Below, piece after piece: positions 46,661 to 58,650 of a DNA stretch of 64,000 nucleotides (position 1 is its first letter; the number at the start of each line of letters is the position of its first letter). The DNA lies in the NCBI GenBank assembly GCA_035582835.1, contig JAYKAV010003365.1, positions 1,300,025 through 1,364,024 on the forward strand, in the 5' to 3' direction. Source of the DNA: Phoebastria nigripes (taxonomy: Eukaryota > Chordata > Aves > Procellariiformes > Diomedeidae). Made by a program: the position numbers and the translations under genes. Below the pieces are notes generated by a model. It saw only the letters and a list, made by a program, of their open reading frames with translations. It was not told the origin of the DNA and did not search any database.

Positions 46661-49600
46661 TGTTAAAGCATTCAAAGCAGTAAATTTGAGTTGGGGTTGC
46701 AACGCGGCACCTCCTTCATCCAAACCTAAGTGGAACCAAACTGGTGAGCACGATTAATGCATGAATTTATATTCCCTGCAGGATTTTTCTGGGGTTAACC
46801 ATGAAGTAAATGGCTTATGTCAAACTGATCTAGGTTAAGACAGCGAGAACAGCCACTGGCAATCAGAATATTCCTCTGGACTTCATTCAGAATTTTTTTT
46901 TTTCAGGCATTTGAAACAGTAGCAATTTACTGTGCTGCAGGAAAAACATACTGCAGGGAGCAGGCGTCTTGGTTTTGCAAGGCAGGGTCCTAAGATAGAT
47001 GTGGTAGAGACTGAAGATTTTCAAAGGAGTCTGTAGAAGGGGGCAGGGAAATATGAGTGATACAGGTATTTTACACCTGTCTGGTATTGTATAATGTATA
47101 ATAGAAAGTCTGTCCTATTGTATAATACTGGCCAGGTCTGAAAAGTTTAAGCTCTCCAGTTTCCAGGTAAAACTCTGTGCTCTTCTCTTCCTACTACAGG
47201 GGCAAGCCTCAACTGGGAGTCTCTAAAGAGTCTCTGAAGTCAGTGGGTTTTGGTTACTGTTTTGTTCTTTCCCTCTGCTATGAAAAGACTGCTTTAGATA
47301 ATTACCTTCCCTTCTTGTTGATTAAGAAGCAAGTTGTATTTGTTAGGGCATCCGTATATTCTCCATAGTTCTAAAAATTGCAATGAATTTTCTGTTTGCA
47401 GTACAATGTTATATTTCTTTTGCTTTGGAAGACTATGACGAGTTGCATGTTTATATTTCAGGAGCTTTTTTGGGTCCTGGAGTCAAACCTAGAATATTAA
47501 AACCAGAGAAATGAACTTCAAAGTATTGCAGAAGTGTGCTGAGTTGAGAGCAATTACTCAAACATGTAGGAAGGAGAAAAATGTCAAAAGTAGCGTGTTT
47601 GCACTGTGCTGGAGTAGGTTTTCAAATGGAGGTTGTAGTTCTGACTCTGGAAAGTGCACGTTTCTTCTGGTGAATGCTGCTTTTCTCCAGTTGATCAGAA
47701 CAGAGAATTGAAAGTGATCTGGCAAAGGAAGAGTCGAGGGATTGAAGGCAGCTATTTTGGAGGAGGAAATGCACTCTGGAAGTCTGTTAGGAAGAGTAGC
47801 CTTACTTTACATTGCTCCACTGAAAAAAAAAAAAATAGCCTGAAGATGCTTTCAGAATATCTGCCTGAAGGGTGAGTGCTGGGGTGCAAAGAGACGGCCA
47901 GCGAGTGTTGGCAAAGATATTAATTTGCTGCTGTTAGGACACTTTTTCATGGAAAAACAGTCTCAAGCTGAACGGGATGGAGTGCCCCGAGGGGAGCATG
48001 CATGCTTCAAAGGGAAAATAATGTCCTCAACAGCTGGTTTAAAGTTGGTCAGGGGATGAATAATAACAGTCATGTTATTTCTATGAAACATGCATGTGGT
48101 GTGTTGTTTTCTTAATTATCAGGAGCCCCCTCAGCACTGTTTGGTGTTGTCCAGACTGCACAGGTCTAAGTGATGATTGCATCTAGCCCCTGGGGTTTGA
48201 TTGCTCTGCGTTACAGCAGGCTGTGTCCCTAGTGCAGAATACGCTTTTTTTTGTCTGTTACACAGATAAGCAGCATATAAGGAGCTGCCTTTATTGCAGC
48301 TACTCACGTGAGTTACTTTAGGTCCACTCATAAGCTCCCACACTCACATTTTATTTAAAGACCAAGTGATTTGTGTGATCTCCTAAATCACGGNGATGGA
48401 AGCACTTGGACTGACCTGTTTGATGTCAAAGCAAGCATCAGGAGAAGAGACAGTGAGAAGGAAGGAATGAGCGAGCAACAGTGAAACTGAGCAAGAGAAA
48501 GCAGGATTGAATAGTCCTGGGAAAGCCTCTGCCCTGCCTTGGCTTGTATAACAGGGGCTTATACAACGCGTAACCCAATCTGACCCTGACCCTGCCAGTG
48601 CTCAGGGACTATCTTTTTACTAAGATTAAGCTTTTCCTTTCTTTCTTTTTCCTGGAACAATTTCTTTGGCTTTTAGCTTGCCTGTTGGCTGGCTGGCATG
48701 GCCAAGGCAACCTCGCCTGTTTATTTCTATGATATTTGGCCGACTGCCCTCTGCAAAAGGCAGTCCAGCGTGTGCCCAGCTTCCCCCATGAAGTCCCACA
48801 GCAGCATCTCACCAGGGAAGGCCACTGGCAGGAGGTTCACCACCCACCAGAAATGGTGTCTGTTCTCTGCTGGTAACAGCACTGTTGGGGAAGGAAAATA
48901 AAATGTAAACATAGTAACACCCCTGAGTTTAGCAAAGCAACTGTAAGCTCCCTAAATAAAATGGGTCTCTCGCTGCTTGACAGGCTACAGGACCTGCCAG
49001 AGCTCAGTTTCTCCAGGAAGCCCAAGGCTTTCTGCCTTTTGGATTTTTATTCATGGTAACATGAGGGACTGGAGCCTCTGGCTTCAGCCTGCCCTCAGCA
49101 GCGCTGCTGCATCTTTGTGCACCGGGCAGTTGCTGGAGTCTGACTCGCTGACAGGCCCTGCCAAAGCCCAGCAGCCTGGCTTTACACTTGCAGCTTTAAA
49201 GCATCTTTCCCTGTGACAGCTGTCCCCACATCTATGGTATCCATGGGGGAACAGGTAGGACTTCTGAGGGGAAAAATGGTAACCATTTTCCCCATTAGTG
49301 ACTGGGGAGTCCAAACCCAGCCTTCAGAAGTGTGGTCAAACCCACTGACCCAGAGTACAGTGTAGCATCCCAACAGCCAAGCTACTCTGAAAGCAGGACT
49401 TGAGCTCCTATGAGACTTATTATGTCTAAATAATATTCCTTCTTTTTCTTTAGCTGTAAGGTATTTTTGAAAACGCTTGGTCAGGTTCAGCATTCAAATG
49501 GTCTTTAGTTCATGTTTGTCAACCTTGTTTCAATTGATAGTTTCCTGTTTTTTCACTAGTGGGGCTTTGAACTTGCTTTATTCAAGGTTTGTTTTATAGG

Positions 49601-52600
49601 TTATGTGAACTTGCTTTTCCTGGTCACCTCCCATGGAGCCCTTCCGTGCAATGTGTGGCACCCCTGAGGTTGAAAACCACAGCTCTAACTCAACCACAGG
49701 CTGTTAGGGTCAACGCAAGGGTGAGCATCCCAACACCCCTGACTGGTGCTCTGCACCAGACCATCCTCACCTTCTCTGACTGTTTCTTCTGGCTTTAAAA
49801 TCTACAATCAACACCTTTCAGGTGTTCTCCTGTTCTCCCAGGCCTTGGTGTCGTGTCTCCCAGCTCTAAAGTCCATGATGTTTGCTGGTTTTTCTGGCTC
49901 CGTAACCACTGCAATGTCATGGAGTAACGTTTGCCATCTCAGAATGGTTTTTGTACCCTGTGGTTGCTGCTCTATCTTCAATATTCGCAATCCTGATTCA
50001 AGCAGGGTGGGTGCAGTATCCTGCGGTTTCACCAGATGGGAACTGGGTTCTCACAATAATGCAGATGACTACGGCAGCTGTCCCCGAGGAAGTGTTGTTC
50101 AGCTGACTGCGAGGGACAGCAGAGATTCACGATCACNGGTCAAAAAGCAAAGAGAAGTCCATAGCCTGAGAGGGCAAGAGAGACTATTGGAGATGGAAGC
50201 AAGTTTATGTAGACTACCTCCCAAAGTGCTGAGCAAAGACGATCTTGCAGCAGAATCACTTTAACACTTGATGTTTTACAGCACAAGCAGATTGTCGCTT
50301 TTTACTAGGAAGTGCTGTTTATCCCCCACTGGTACCCAAATACTTCAAAAGAGCTTTACACCTGAACACTGAGATTTTTTCTTCCCAGTAACACATTCAA
50401 CAGTAACTCCAAGTTCACAGTGACTGAACGCTACAAATCCTCGAGCTTCGCAGAGGGCTGCAGGGTACTGGAGCCCTTGGGGAGCAGAGGCTGCTCCCAC
50501 ATGCTCTTGTGGCTCAGGGCTGAAAGAAAAGCTGCCCACAAAGCTAGTAAGCAAACTTTAACCTGGTGCTTCCTGAGCAGAGAGCAAGGAGGCTCTTCTC
50601 TCCTGCCTGGTGTCTGTTTAGAGGTTGAAGCAGCACTGACAGGTTTTGTTTTCTCTGCAGAAGCACCTGGCCTCCCTTTGCAGTTCACTTGGCCATAGGC
50701 TCCTTTCCCCGTATGGCTGCTGTCAGGGACCCGCAGCCTCGCTGCTCTTGGGGCTGCTAGCAATGCTCTTGCTGCCCGTCCATAAAGGGGGGTTGTGGGG
50801 ACCAGGCTCTCATCGTGGCTTGTGCAGCACGTAGCATAACGAGGTTCTGGTATGTACGTAGATGTCCAGGGTGCTAACGATAACAGTAATCGTTGGTTCT
50901 AAGCCTCTGAAGAAGGCCATCAGAGGATCCCAAGAAGCAGTGCCATCAGCGTGCACAATATCTGCATCCTCAAAGAGCCGTGTAGCAGAGGCTGCTTTGA
51001 CCCAGCGCCCCGTATGTGCCAGCCTTGCTGGGGAGCATGTGGCTGTCTCACACAACGGCTGGATAGCGAGGAACCACTCCGAAAATGGAGCTGGTGAAGG
51101 GGCTTTGCGTGCCCAGTTCCTTTATAACAGCTTCTCTCTCGCTTTCCTTGGTAGATCGTGTACCCCAGTGACTGGTAACAGGGGCAGCTTTCTGCTGCTT
51201 ATGCAGACATCTGCTTACTTTAGCTCGAGTAAAAGCAACCCCCATAATAAGAGGTAAGAAGTAAAACCATATGTTCGTTGCTTTCTGCTGGCGATGCAGA
51301 GGGACTACAGCTCTGGGAGGGGGACCAGGCTTCTCCCTCAGACTCGGGGTTTATCCCCAGGCAGGGTGACTGCCCCGCAGCACACACCTTGCTGTACAGC
51401 AGCCAGTGGTCTTGCATATACATAGGTATCCTCAAGAAAAAAGCAAAGCATATACAGGTGTGTTCCACCTCTGCCTGATCTCTCGCCTTCTCAAGGTTTT
51501 TGCTGCTGCCATGTCTAGAAGTCTGTAAGCAAAATGGCCACATCAAGGGGATTTGGATGCATGGCCGTTCTGCACAAGGGTGCCAGGATGTGACCCATGT
51601 GCTCCACATTTGAACTAACTACTCTGAATTAGCTACAAAATCTTGAAGGCACTTAAGCCGGGCAAAACCATGTTTTCTCCTCTGCTATGGTTTGTATTTA
51701 TGAACATTTAAATTCAAGATCTGTGCATTTTTTCCCCAAAATCGATGTTGACGCAGCTGCGAGTGCTGAGTAAAGGAACAGCACCATCCTTTATGTGATC
51801 GGAGCAGAAATTAAGCTGTATGTTATCTTAATGGTCTGACACTACGAAACTCTCATATTTTTACACTGGAAACTCATTCCAAGGGGAAAACAAGCATAAG
51901 ACGACATGGACAGGTAGAGGAGTGTCAGATAAAAATGTCTAAAATAGATTTTTAAAATATATGTATGTATTTCTTTTTCTGCTAAGTGCATCTTCTTGAT
52001 TTCAGAGAGCATTAGTTCTTAGCTCCTGTACTGTGAGTCAGACAATCCCTGAAATGGGGGTGCACAGACTGTCTAATGTACTCGCTTCCAGCATCTGAGG
52101 GGGAAGGTGAGGGAAAAGGGAAAAAAAAGTAGCGATTGTTAGACCTAAGACTAAGAGACCCCATCTTACTCATTGGTAGAAAAAAAGTATATGCTGCTAA
52201 AAGGGAATAAAAAGATCATAAATTCCAGTCAGATGTGCCTCTTGTGAAAAATGACTAATTAAATGACATCGGTAGCTTAAAAATAGACCTTGCTCTAATG
52301 GGAAAATATTTTAGAGGTCATTTAAAAAGAAATCAAAAAAAACAGGAAAGATGAAGAGAGTATGACTGCCTGCCTGGGTTTTGTTATTTCTTAGAAGTAA
52401 ATCTCATTCTGGGGGCAGCTTTCGAGAACAGCAGTAAAGCCCGGCACACGTACAATAGCCATGCTCATACAAACAAGCCCCATCCAGGGCTCACAAAGGG
52501 GCCGCAGAGGTCAGAAAACAAGCGCTGAGCAGCGGGTAAACGAATTCAGTCTCTCCCGACCCTTGGGCAAACCCTCCTGCGCCCACCAGTGTCAGAGGGA

Positions 52601-53919
52601 CCCACCCAAGATTTGCCCCTGTGGAAGCAGGAGCCTTTCTGCCCTTGCCCCCGCCAGGAGGATGCTCCGGGAGGAGGAAAGCCGCCGGCTCCCTGCACAC
52701 ACCAGCAAACCCACGCCTGCCCAAGCCTGGGGTGGTGAGCCCGGGAGCGGCCAGGCAGGGTCCCGGCCGGCAGAGCAGCGCAGCACCGCTCATACGCTAA
52801 CGAAACGGGGCCGCTTTGATCCATTTCTTGTGTCGTTGAAATGCACTCCCTGGGCATCTGTAGCTTTACAGGGATGAGCTTTAGGGTGGCAACGGCGTAA
52901 GAGCAATGCCGACTGAAGAACATAAGAGCTGCCGTGTGGGTCATCTCTAGTCCAGGAGCCCGACTCCACTGTGCCTGCCAGTTCTGGCACGATGGGTAGG
53001 ACTCATCATTTCTGGTTCACATTCTTCTTCATTTCATAAACCTTTGCCATTTCTCTTCTGCTGTTGCCCCAGTAGCACATACGCCCCAAATATCTATTTC
53101 TCAAACCATGTGCCTGAACACCTGCAGGATGAAGTTTTTAAAATTTAGTTTATATACTGAAAACATGAAAAGGATTAATGCAAAGGGGAAGCGTTTGATC
53201 TCTTTCACCAAATAACCATATCAAAAGCTCTTTTCAACGCCTTTTGTTGAAACATATAAAAGTCACGAACTCTTCGGCTGCTAGCCAAATACATCAGAGT
53301 CTATGGGCCAAACTGTTGCCCAGTGTAAGCTAACATCCCTTTGCTGATCTCCAGGGACATGAATTGACTTCTACCATGCCTGGATTCAGCCTCTGGGGAT
53401 TAACAAGGTGTTTGTATGACTGGTAATGTTGTACGTTCCGCAAAGAAATGGGATAAATGTGTTTGAAAAATCTGTGAATGTGTTTGAGAAGAAAAGCTAG
53501 CTCCTGAAACACAACAGATATTACATCCAAAAGAAAGAGACTGACAGGCTGTTTGAGATGATTAATAGGAAAAAAAAACCCACATCTTTTCTAAAAACCT
53601 GGGAAATTTTATTCAAAACCTCACTTTGCTCCAAATACTCTGATTTTGACTTCCTGGCGTTTGCCAGGGAAGGCTGCTCCCTGGTAAAGGGGAAGCTCTC
53701 TTCAGGTCTTGTTATAATAACAGCAAAGCTTGACTATGGAAAATTCTCCCTCTCCTCACCTGAGCCAATGGTTCAAAGGGAAAGGAAGAGGTTTCTTACC
53801 TTAATTTTTCACCCTGTATTTTAATTGATTTGCCAGCTAATGTGGAGGGGTACTGAAAAAGGCGAAGTTAAAACTACGAGGGTGCTTTGCAGCTGCAGTG
53901 AGGTTTATTACCAGGGCAG

Positions 53920-53985
53920 GGACCTCTGGAGGTCATCTGGTCCAACCCCCTGCTCAGGCAGGGCCACCTAGAGCCAGTTGCCCCA
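53920..53985 (-). repeat. CR1 relic, antisense 3' portion
   Basis: GACCTCTGGAGGTCATCTGG followed by CAACCCCCTGCTCAGGCAGG and GCCACCTAGAGCCAGTTGCC is the CR1 3' region read in antisense. It is closer to consensus than the 45.7 kb relic, so it is probably younger. Confidence 0.85.
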
Positions 53986-56029
53986 AGGTAAGTCTACGCT
54001 GAACTTCCCAGTAATCCGCTTTTGCAGGGGCACCTCTGAAAGTGAAGCTGGCGGCTCCAGAAAGGGGCTGAGAAGGGGCTGCTGGGCATCAGTCCCCGTG
54101 CCCAGCTCCTTGCTGGGGCAGGATGGCATCAAACACCATCCTGCAAAATCTCTCCTCAGCCACCCCGCATCCTCCGGGGGCTGTGGCTCCTCCTGATGCC
54201 GTGGCTGTCCCACGGTGTGTTTCTGGTGGCACCTGGCCCCAAACGCAGGTATCTCCAGGAGGGGGATGTTGTGCGGATTTGGTGTCCAAGCTCCTGCTGT
54301 GGTCCCTGGAGGTCAGGGTGGTCGGCGGTGCAGCAGCTGGGACCCCCGCGTCTGCATCAGGGTGAGCCAAACGGCTCCTTAAATCTTTGCTGACCCCAAT
54401 CCAGGGTGAACATGGGGGCACCTGCATGGCAGCACTTTGGGGCCCGTATTTTGGGGCCAGCCCTAGCCCCAGGGTCTTGACTCAGCTTGCTGTTTTAAAT
54501 GATATTCATTCCATCAGTGTCTGATTTATCATCAAATAATAAAAAAGAGAAGCAGCAAGCCATTCCCTGCTCTTCTGTACTGCCTCTCTGCCACAGCCCA
54601 GCACTTGGCTCTCCGTGATCCTGGACCGTGAGGGGTAAATATGCATTTCTTTCCCCACTCCTGTCATCCTCTCTGCCTGGGTCTTTGTAGGTCATTTAAC
54701 CATGATAGAAGCTACGGCTGCTATTGCTGCTGCTGTGTGACACTCGGTGCCTGTTGTAAACGTGGAATGGTTAAAAGTGTGTTCTCAACATGGTATTTCA
54801 ACAAAAAAAGCCCTCAATGGGTAATAAGGCAAGCACATTTCTGAGCTTGGCTTCCCGGGGAAAGCAAGCTTGTGTGCTCACAGGGTGTGAATGCAGATTA
54901 CATGCCCTCCTAGCTTTTGAATCTTTTGGCAAATCTTAATTAAACTGGACTGTGGGGAGAAGATGCAAAGAGAAATGAGTTCCTACAAGTTTCAAGATAA
55001 GGGCAGCTGAGAAGAGGAAAGAAATTACCCCTCAGAGAAAGGCTGCAGCCTGACCTCCCTGTCTGTTAGACATGACAAAATGCCACGTGGCGGAGCCTGT
55101 ACAAGTCCCAGCTGCACGGAAACCTTCGGTCAGACTTTGCATCTTCCTGGGTACCACAACCAATTGACTGTGGGGCACAAATGTGGCTTTGTTAGTTCCA
55201 GTCCTCGGGGGCTACCTAAGCCAGCCTGCCAGTTCTGGTTTACCCCCCGGTCTTTCTGTGCCACGCTGGCAGTGCTGGGGCCCTGCTGGCCCTGGTGCAG
55301 CTGCCAGACTGGTGTAAGGGTGAAATAACCAGCCCAAGGCAGCGGTGGAACCACCCGTATTTAGTAGGATCTTGGAAAGGTGTGGTCCATCAGAAACATA
55401 TGTGCCCACAGTGCTGACTACCGCTGTGTTTCTCGAATACAAGGGGATTTTCTTTCCCCTTGGTACCAAGGAGTTTTATGCTGAGTTGACTGAATAAGAC
55501 TTCCCGGCAGAATAATTTCCCTGGAAGATTAGGAAAGTCAAATATTTCTTAGGATCTCTATCATGTCTGAAATCTCTTTATCCTGCATATGAATTACTTT
55601 TTTCCTTTTAAACCGACAAATGCACTACAGCTGAACCCAATGCTTTCCCTCCCAGCTGTTGCTGTTTATCTGCTCCCCTCTCTACTTAAAAACTTTTTAA
55701 TTTTTTTTTTTAAGGCGAGAGCCTGAGAGATGTCAGCTGGAGCATAAGTGCTCTGCTTTTCCCTTTCATTAGCACAAGTGATGGCTACCCACGGATTTCA
55801 AATTTGTTTCAGCTCTTACTGGGAGCTCTTTGCAACCTGAAGCAGGGATTGATTGTCGGTGAAGAGGCTCTGCGATAACAAAGGCAGAAGTCAGGCAGGG
55901 AAGGTCTGACATGTGAGCTGTCAGAGGTGGTGTCACCGCCAGCTGACCCATCATAAGACCTCCGGTGAAAGCCAATGGGCGCCCTGCTTCGGGAGGTTCT
56001 AGTGCCCTGCTCCCTGCTAGTTTGTGCTT

Positions 56030-56560
56030 GGAAACAGATTGACTAACATAATAGAGTGATTTTGTAATCTGTCATAATACCATAAGCTACAGATCCACAG
56101 ACTTTGACCCCTCGCAGGTATAATGAGCTCCTTTATTCAGCTGCACATGCTCTCTCGATGGGGGAGAGAGAGGGGGGCTTTTTCTAATTATATATCCAAA
56201 GCATATGTTTTGCCCCGAAACAAAGCATTATATTCATTAGTAAAACCCTATAAGCTAGGCTCTTTTTATTAGCCAGTTAACTAATTGACAGTTAAGAACA
56301 TGTATTAATATCATGGTGTAACCATGCAGTCACTTAATCTGACAGCTTTATTAAAACCATAGCATTGCTCCTCTAAGTTGCTACAGTGAAAGGCTGTAGC
56401 ATTTGCATTAGAAACCCTGGTGTTTGGAAATATATAGCTCAGCTGTGAAAAAAATCAATATAACATCATACAAAGTCTCAGCCTAGCGGCGGTCTCTGTT
56501 AATCCTTTGACAGAGTTGGAGAAGAGNGCTAAAGGTCCTTCCATTGGTCTTTAAAAATCT
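56030..56560. promoter_or_regulatory. AT-rich block, possible conserved non-coding element
   Basis: Dense TAAT/ATTA and TTAACTAATTGACAG-type motifs lie in repeat-free DNA, with a GATGGGGGAGAGAGAGGGGGG patch at about 56158. The texture is similar to the 19.6 and 21 kb blocks. Function is inferred only. Confidence 0.25.
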
Positions 56561-56868
56561 GCTCAATCAATTTTAAGTAGGTTTTAGGAGCACACAAAAA
56601 CATGTGTTGGTACATTTTCCTTTTCCCTTACTAATTGAGAAAATGATCTCATTGTAGCAAAATGCAGAGCACTACACATCTGAAAGAATAATGTGAAACG
56701 CTCGGTGGAGTTTGGGCAGGGGGTGTATGCTATGCCGGGGAGAAGGGGGAGCCCAAGTACAGCTGCGGATGTGGCACTGAACACAGCCCTTCCTTTTGCT
56801 ATGGGAGTTTAAAAAGATAAATGACCTGTGTATGGAAAAGCTTAGAAAATAAATACTGGTAATGGAAT

Positions 56869-56895
56869 CAATGTCATCACGGTATGATGACATTG
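56869..56895. repeat. Perfect 11-bp inverted repeat, 5-nt loop
   Basis: The arms CAATGTCATCA (56869-56879) and TGATGACATTG (56885-56895) are exact reverse complements around the loop CGGTA. There is no T-run after it and no gene beside it. It could be a paired ATGACAT-type binding site or a transcript hairpin. Confidence 0.85.
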
Positions 56896-57774
56896 TACAA
56901 ATCAATCTTATATCATCACCTCACCTAAGTAAGGACTCTCTATAGTAGCCCATGTTTGAAAAGGTTGTGGTCGCAGATTTATGTCACAAAGCACAGTCCT
57001 TTCATGAGGAATGATAATAAAAGCTCTACAGAATTACATTATTCCCTTCATTATGCTTGCACAGCCTCTGCATTTGGTTTACAGATCTTTATCACCTGGT
57101 GCCTGACATATAAGATGGAGAATACAATACAGCTTTGGGTTTGTCAGCCTGAGAGTTAAANAGGAAAAAAAAAAAAAAGGCAAACTGGAAATCAGTGAAG
57201 GAAAAATAAATATGAAAACACGTAACGGTGTTTTTACAGATCTTTACTTCGTACAGATTGGCAGACATCAAGGTAAAAAAAAAAAGCTTTAAAATACACC
57301 TCCACTGAGCAGCAGAGCTGCCCATTGTCTGGGCATGCCATCCCCATTGCAGCTGTGAGAGTTGTGTTTACCTGGGTTGAAGCTATTGTGTATTTGCTGG
57401 CCTGGTGTGAATCACTAGGTGGTCAGGACCTCCTGGAGTGGTGGCCTGGCCCTATCCATAGCAAAGATGTGCATGTCCCCCTCCCCCCTGGGTTAGGCTA
57501 AATTCCTCTGATTCAAACATTTACCTGCACTCCCTGCCTTCTGTGCCTGAATCTCCCGTGATCATTATTTTAGCTCACCCAGCAGGAGATCAGAGTCTGG
57601 CACCAAAGGCCATCTTACTCCTGACGCCCTGGGTACACAATTCAAGCAGGCACTCAGCGTGCCTAGAGGTGCGCAGCTATAAGTTGCTGATGTTCTGTTC
57701 CATCATGAGCTGTCCCAGCTCCTCACCAGTAAATCTCACTGCTGCAGCTGCCCACCCCGTCTTCATTTATTGCA

Positions 57775-58014
57775 GACTTCCCATCTCTTACCATGGGCAG
57801 CATTGAAGTATGTGTCACGGAGCTGTGTGGCCAGACTGATCCCACAGCCAATTCCCGTTGCATGAAAGATCTCGTCTGGGATGGTTGGGACCAAGTGGAA
57901 ATCACCTTGGATGAGGAAGATGAATTTGGGCTGGACATTCCTGATGCAGAAGAAGAGAAGTCAAAGCATCTTCAAGAGATTGTTGACTACTGCAGACAGG
58001 AAGGCTGTTCATGA
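57775..58014 (+). pseudogene. NDUFAB1: NDUFAB1 (mitochondrial acyl carrier protein) retropseudogene
   Basis: An intronless copy of the mature acyl-carrier domain of NDUFAB1, the carrier for mitochondrial fatty-acid synthesis and a complex I subunit. Matching motifs in order are DFPSLT (family DMPPLT), [27 protein letters not shown] and QEIVDY. Lesions: about 3 codons are missing after the first DP; the DSL motif that accepts 4'-phosphopantetheine reads DGW, with the Ser codon replaced by GGT at 57883-57885; and a 2-nt deletion after GACTAC (57990) shifts the last residues before the stop at 58012. The presequence is absent or unrecognisable. Homology begins just after TTTATTGCAG, which looks like a splice acceptor. 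Uninterrupted homology across the domain points to a retrocopy, and the protein could not carry acyl groups. Confidence 0.85.
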
Positions 58015-58179
58015 AAAAAAAAGTAGTTTTTTGAAGCAAAGAAACCTCTCTACCAGAAGAAGTGGGCTGAAGTCGGTGGGTATGCATGAACTGAAACACA
58101 CATGTTGCTGCTTTCACTGGGCAGAGGCAATAGGAGAGGCTAATAGGAGAGAGCCCATGAGCCTAGCCACCTCCTGTAG

Positions 58180-58650
58180 CCCATTGCCCCCTTTCACTGC
58201 TGTAGCTAGCACTGCTGTGCTAGGGATGTTCTGGGGTATGTCCTGGCCTAGTATCCATCCATGGATCTATTGTCCATCTAACCCCTTTATCAACTTGCTG
58301 ATACCATCTGACTCCCTCAGCCTTGTGTAGCTGCCAGCAACAAAAGTTCACTACCGTCTGTATAAAGAATGTCTGGTTTAAACCAATCTCCTACTAGTTT
58401 CCTCCAGTTTCCCCCATGCTGATGTTGCAATACTTGCGAGCACCTCTTCCGCTTGGCTGTTGTTGCCAAAGCTTTGTAAACCTCCAACGTGTCCTTCCTC
58501 GGCCACCTCCTCTGCAGGGTCCCAGCGTGCCTCCTTAAGATGATCGTAAGATGATCTCCTTGATCATTTCAGTTGCCCTTCCCTGTGCTTCCTCTAGCTC
58601 CGCTTTCTATGTCAAGGGTATATATCAACAAGCGTCTGCTTTAGCCACAA
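58180..58650 (-). repeat. Ancient CR1/L3-like repeat relic, antisense
   Basis: Strongly diverged phrases recall the antisense 3' region of an old CR1/L3-type LINE: AAAGAATGTCTGGTTTAAACC, then AGTTTCCTCCAGTTTCCCC, then TTTCAGTTGCCCTTCCCTG and GCTTCCTCTAGCTCC in the right order. This order parallels the relic in OSTM1 intron 1. No coding frame remains. The family name is tentative. Confidence 0.45.

Larger units (their letters stand above)
43301..57770. other. Intergenic downstream of OSTM1
   Basis: About 14 kb without a recognised gene. In other vertebrates the next gene on this side is SEC63, and none of its exons (J domain, Sec63 domain) was seen, so it should lie beyond 64 kb. Short frames have no domain. 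Two small CR1 relics, two AT-rich enhancer-like blocks and a perfect hairpin are listed separately. Confidence 0.55.
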
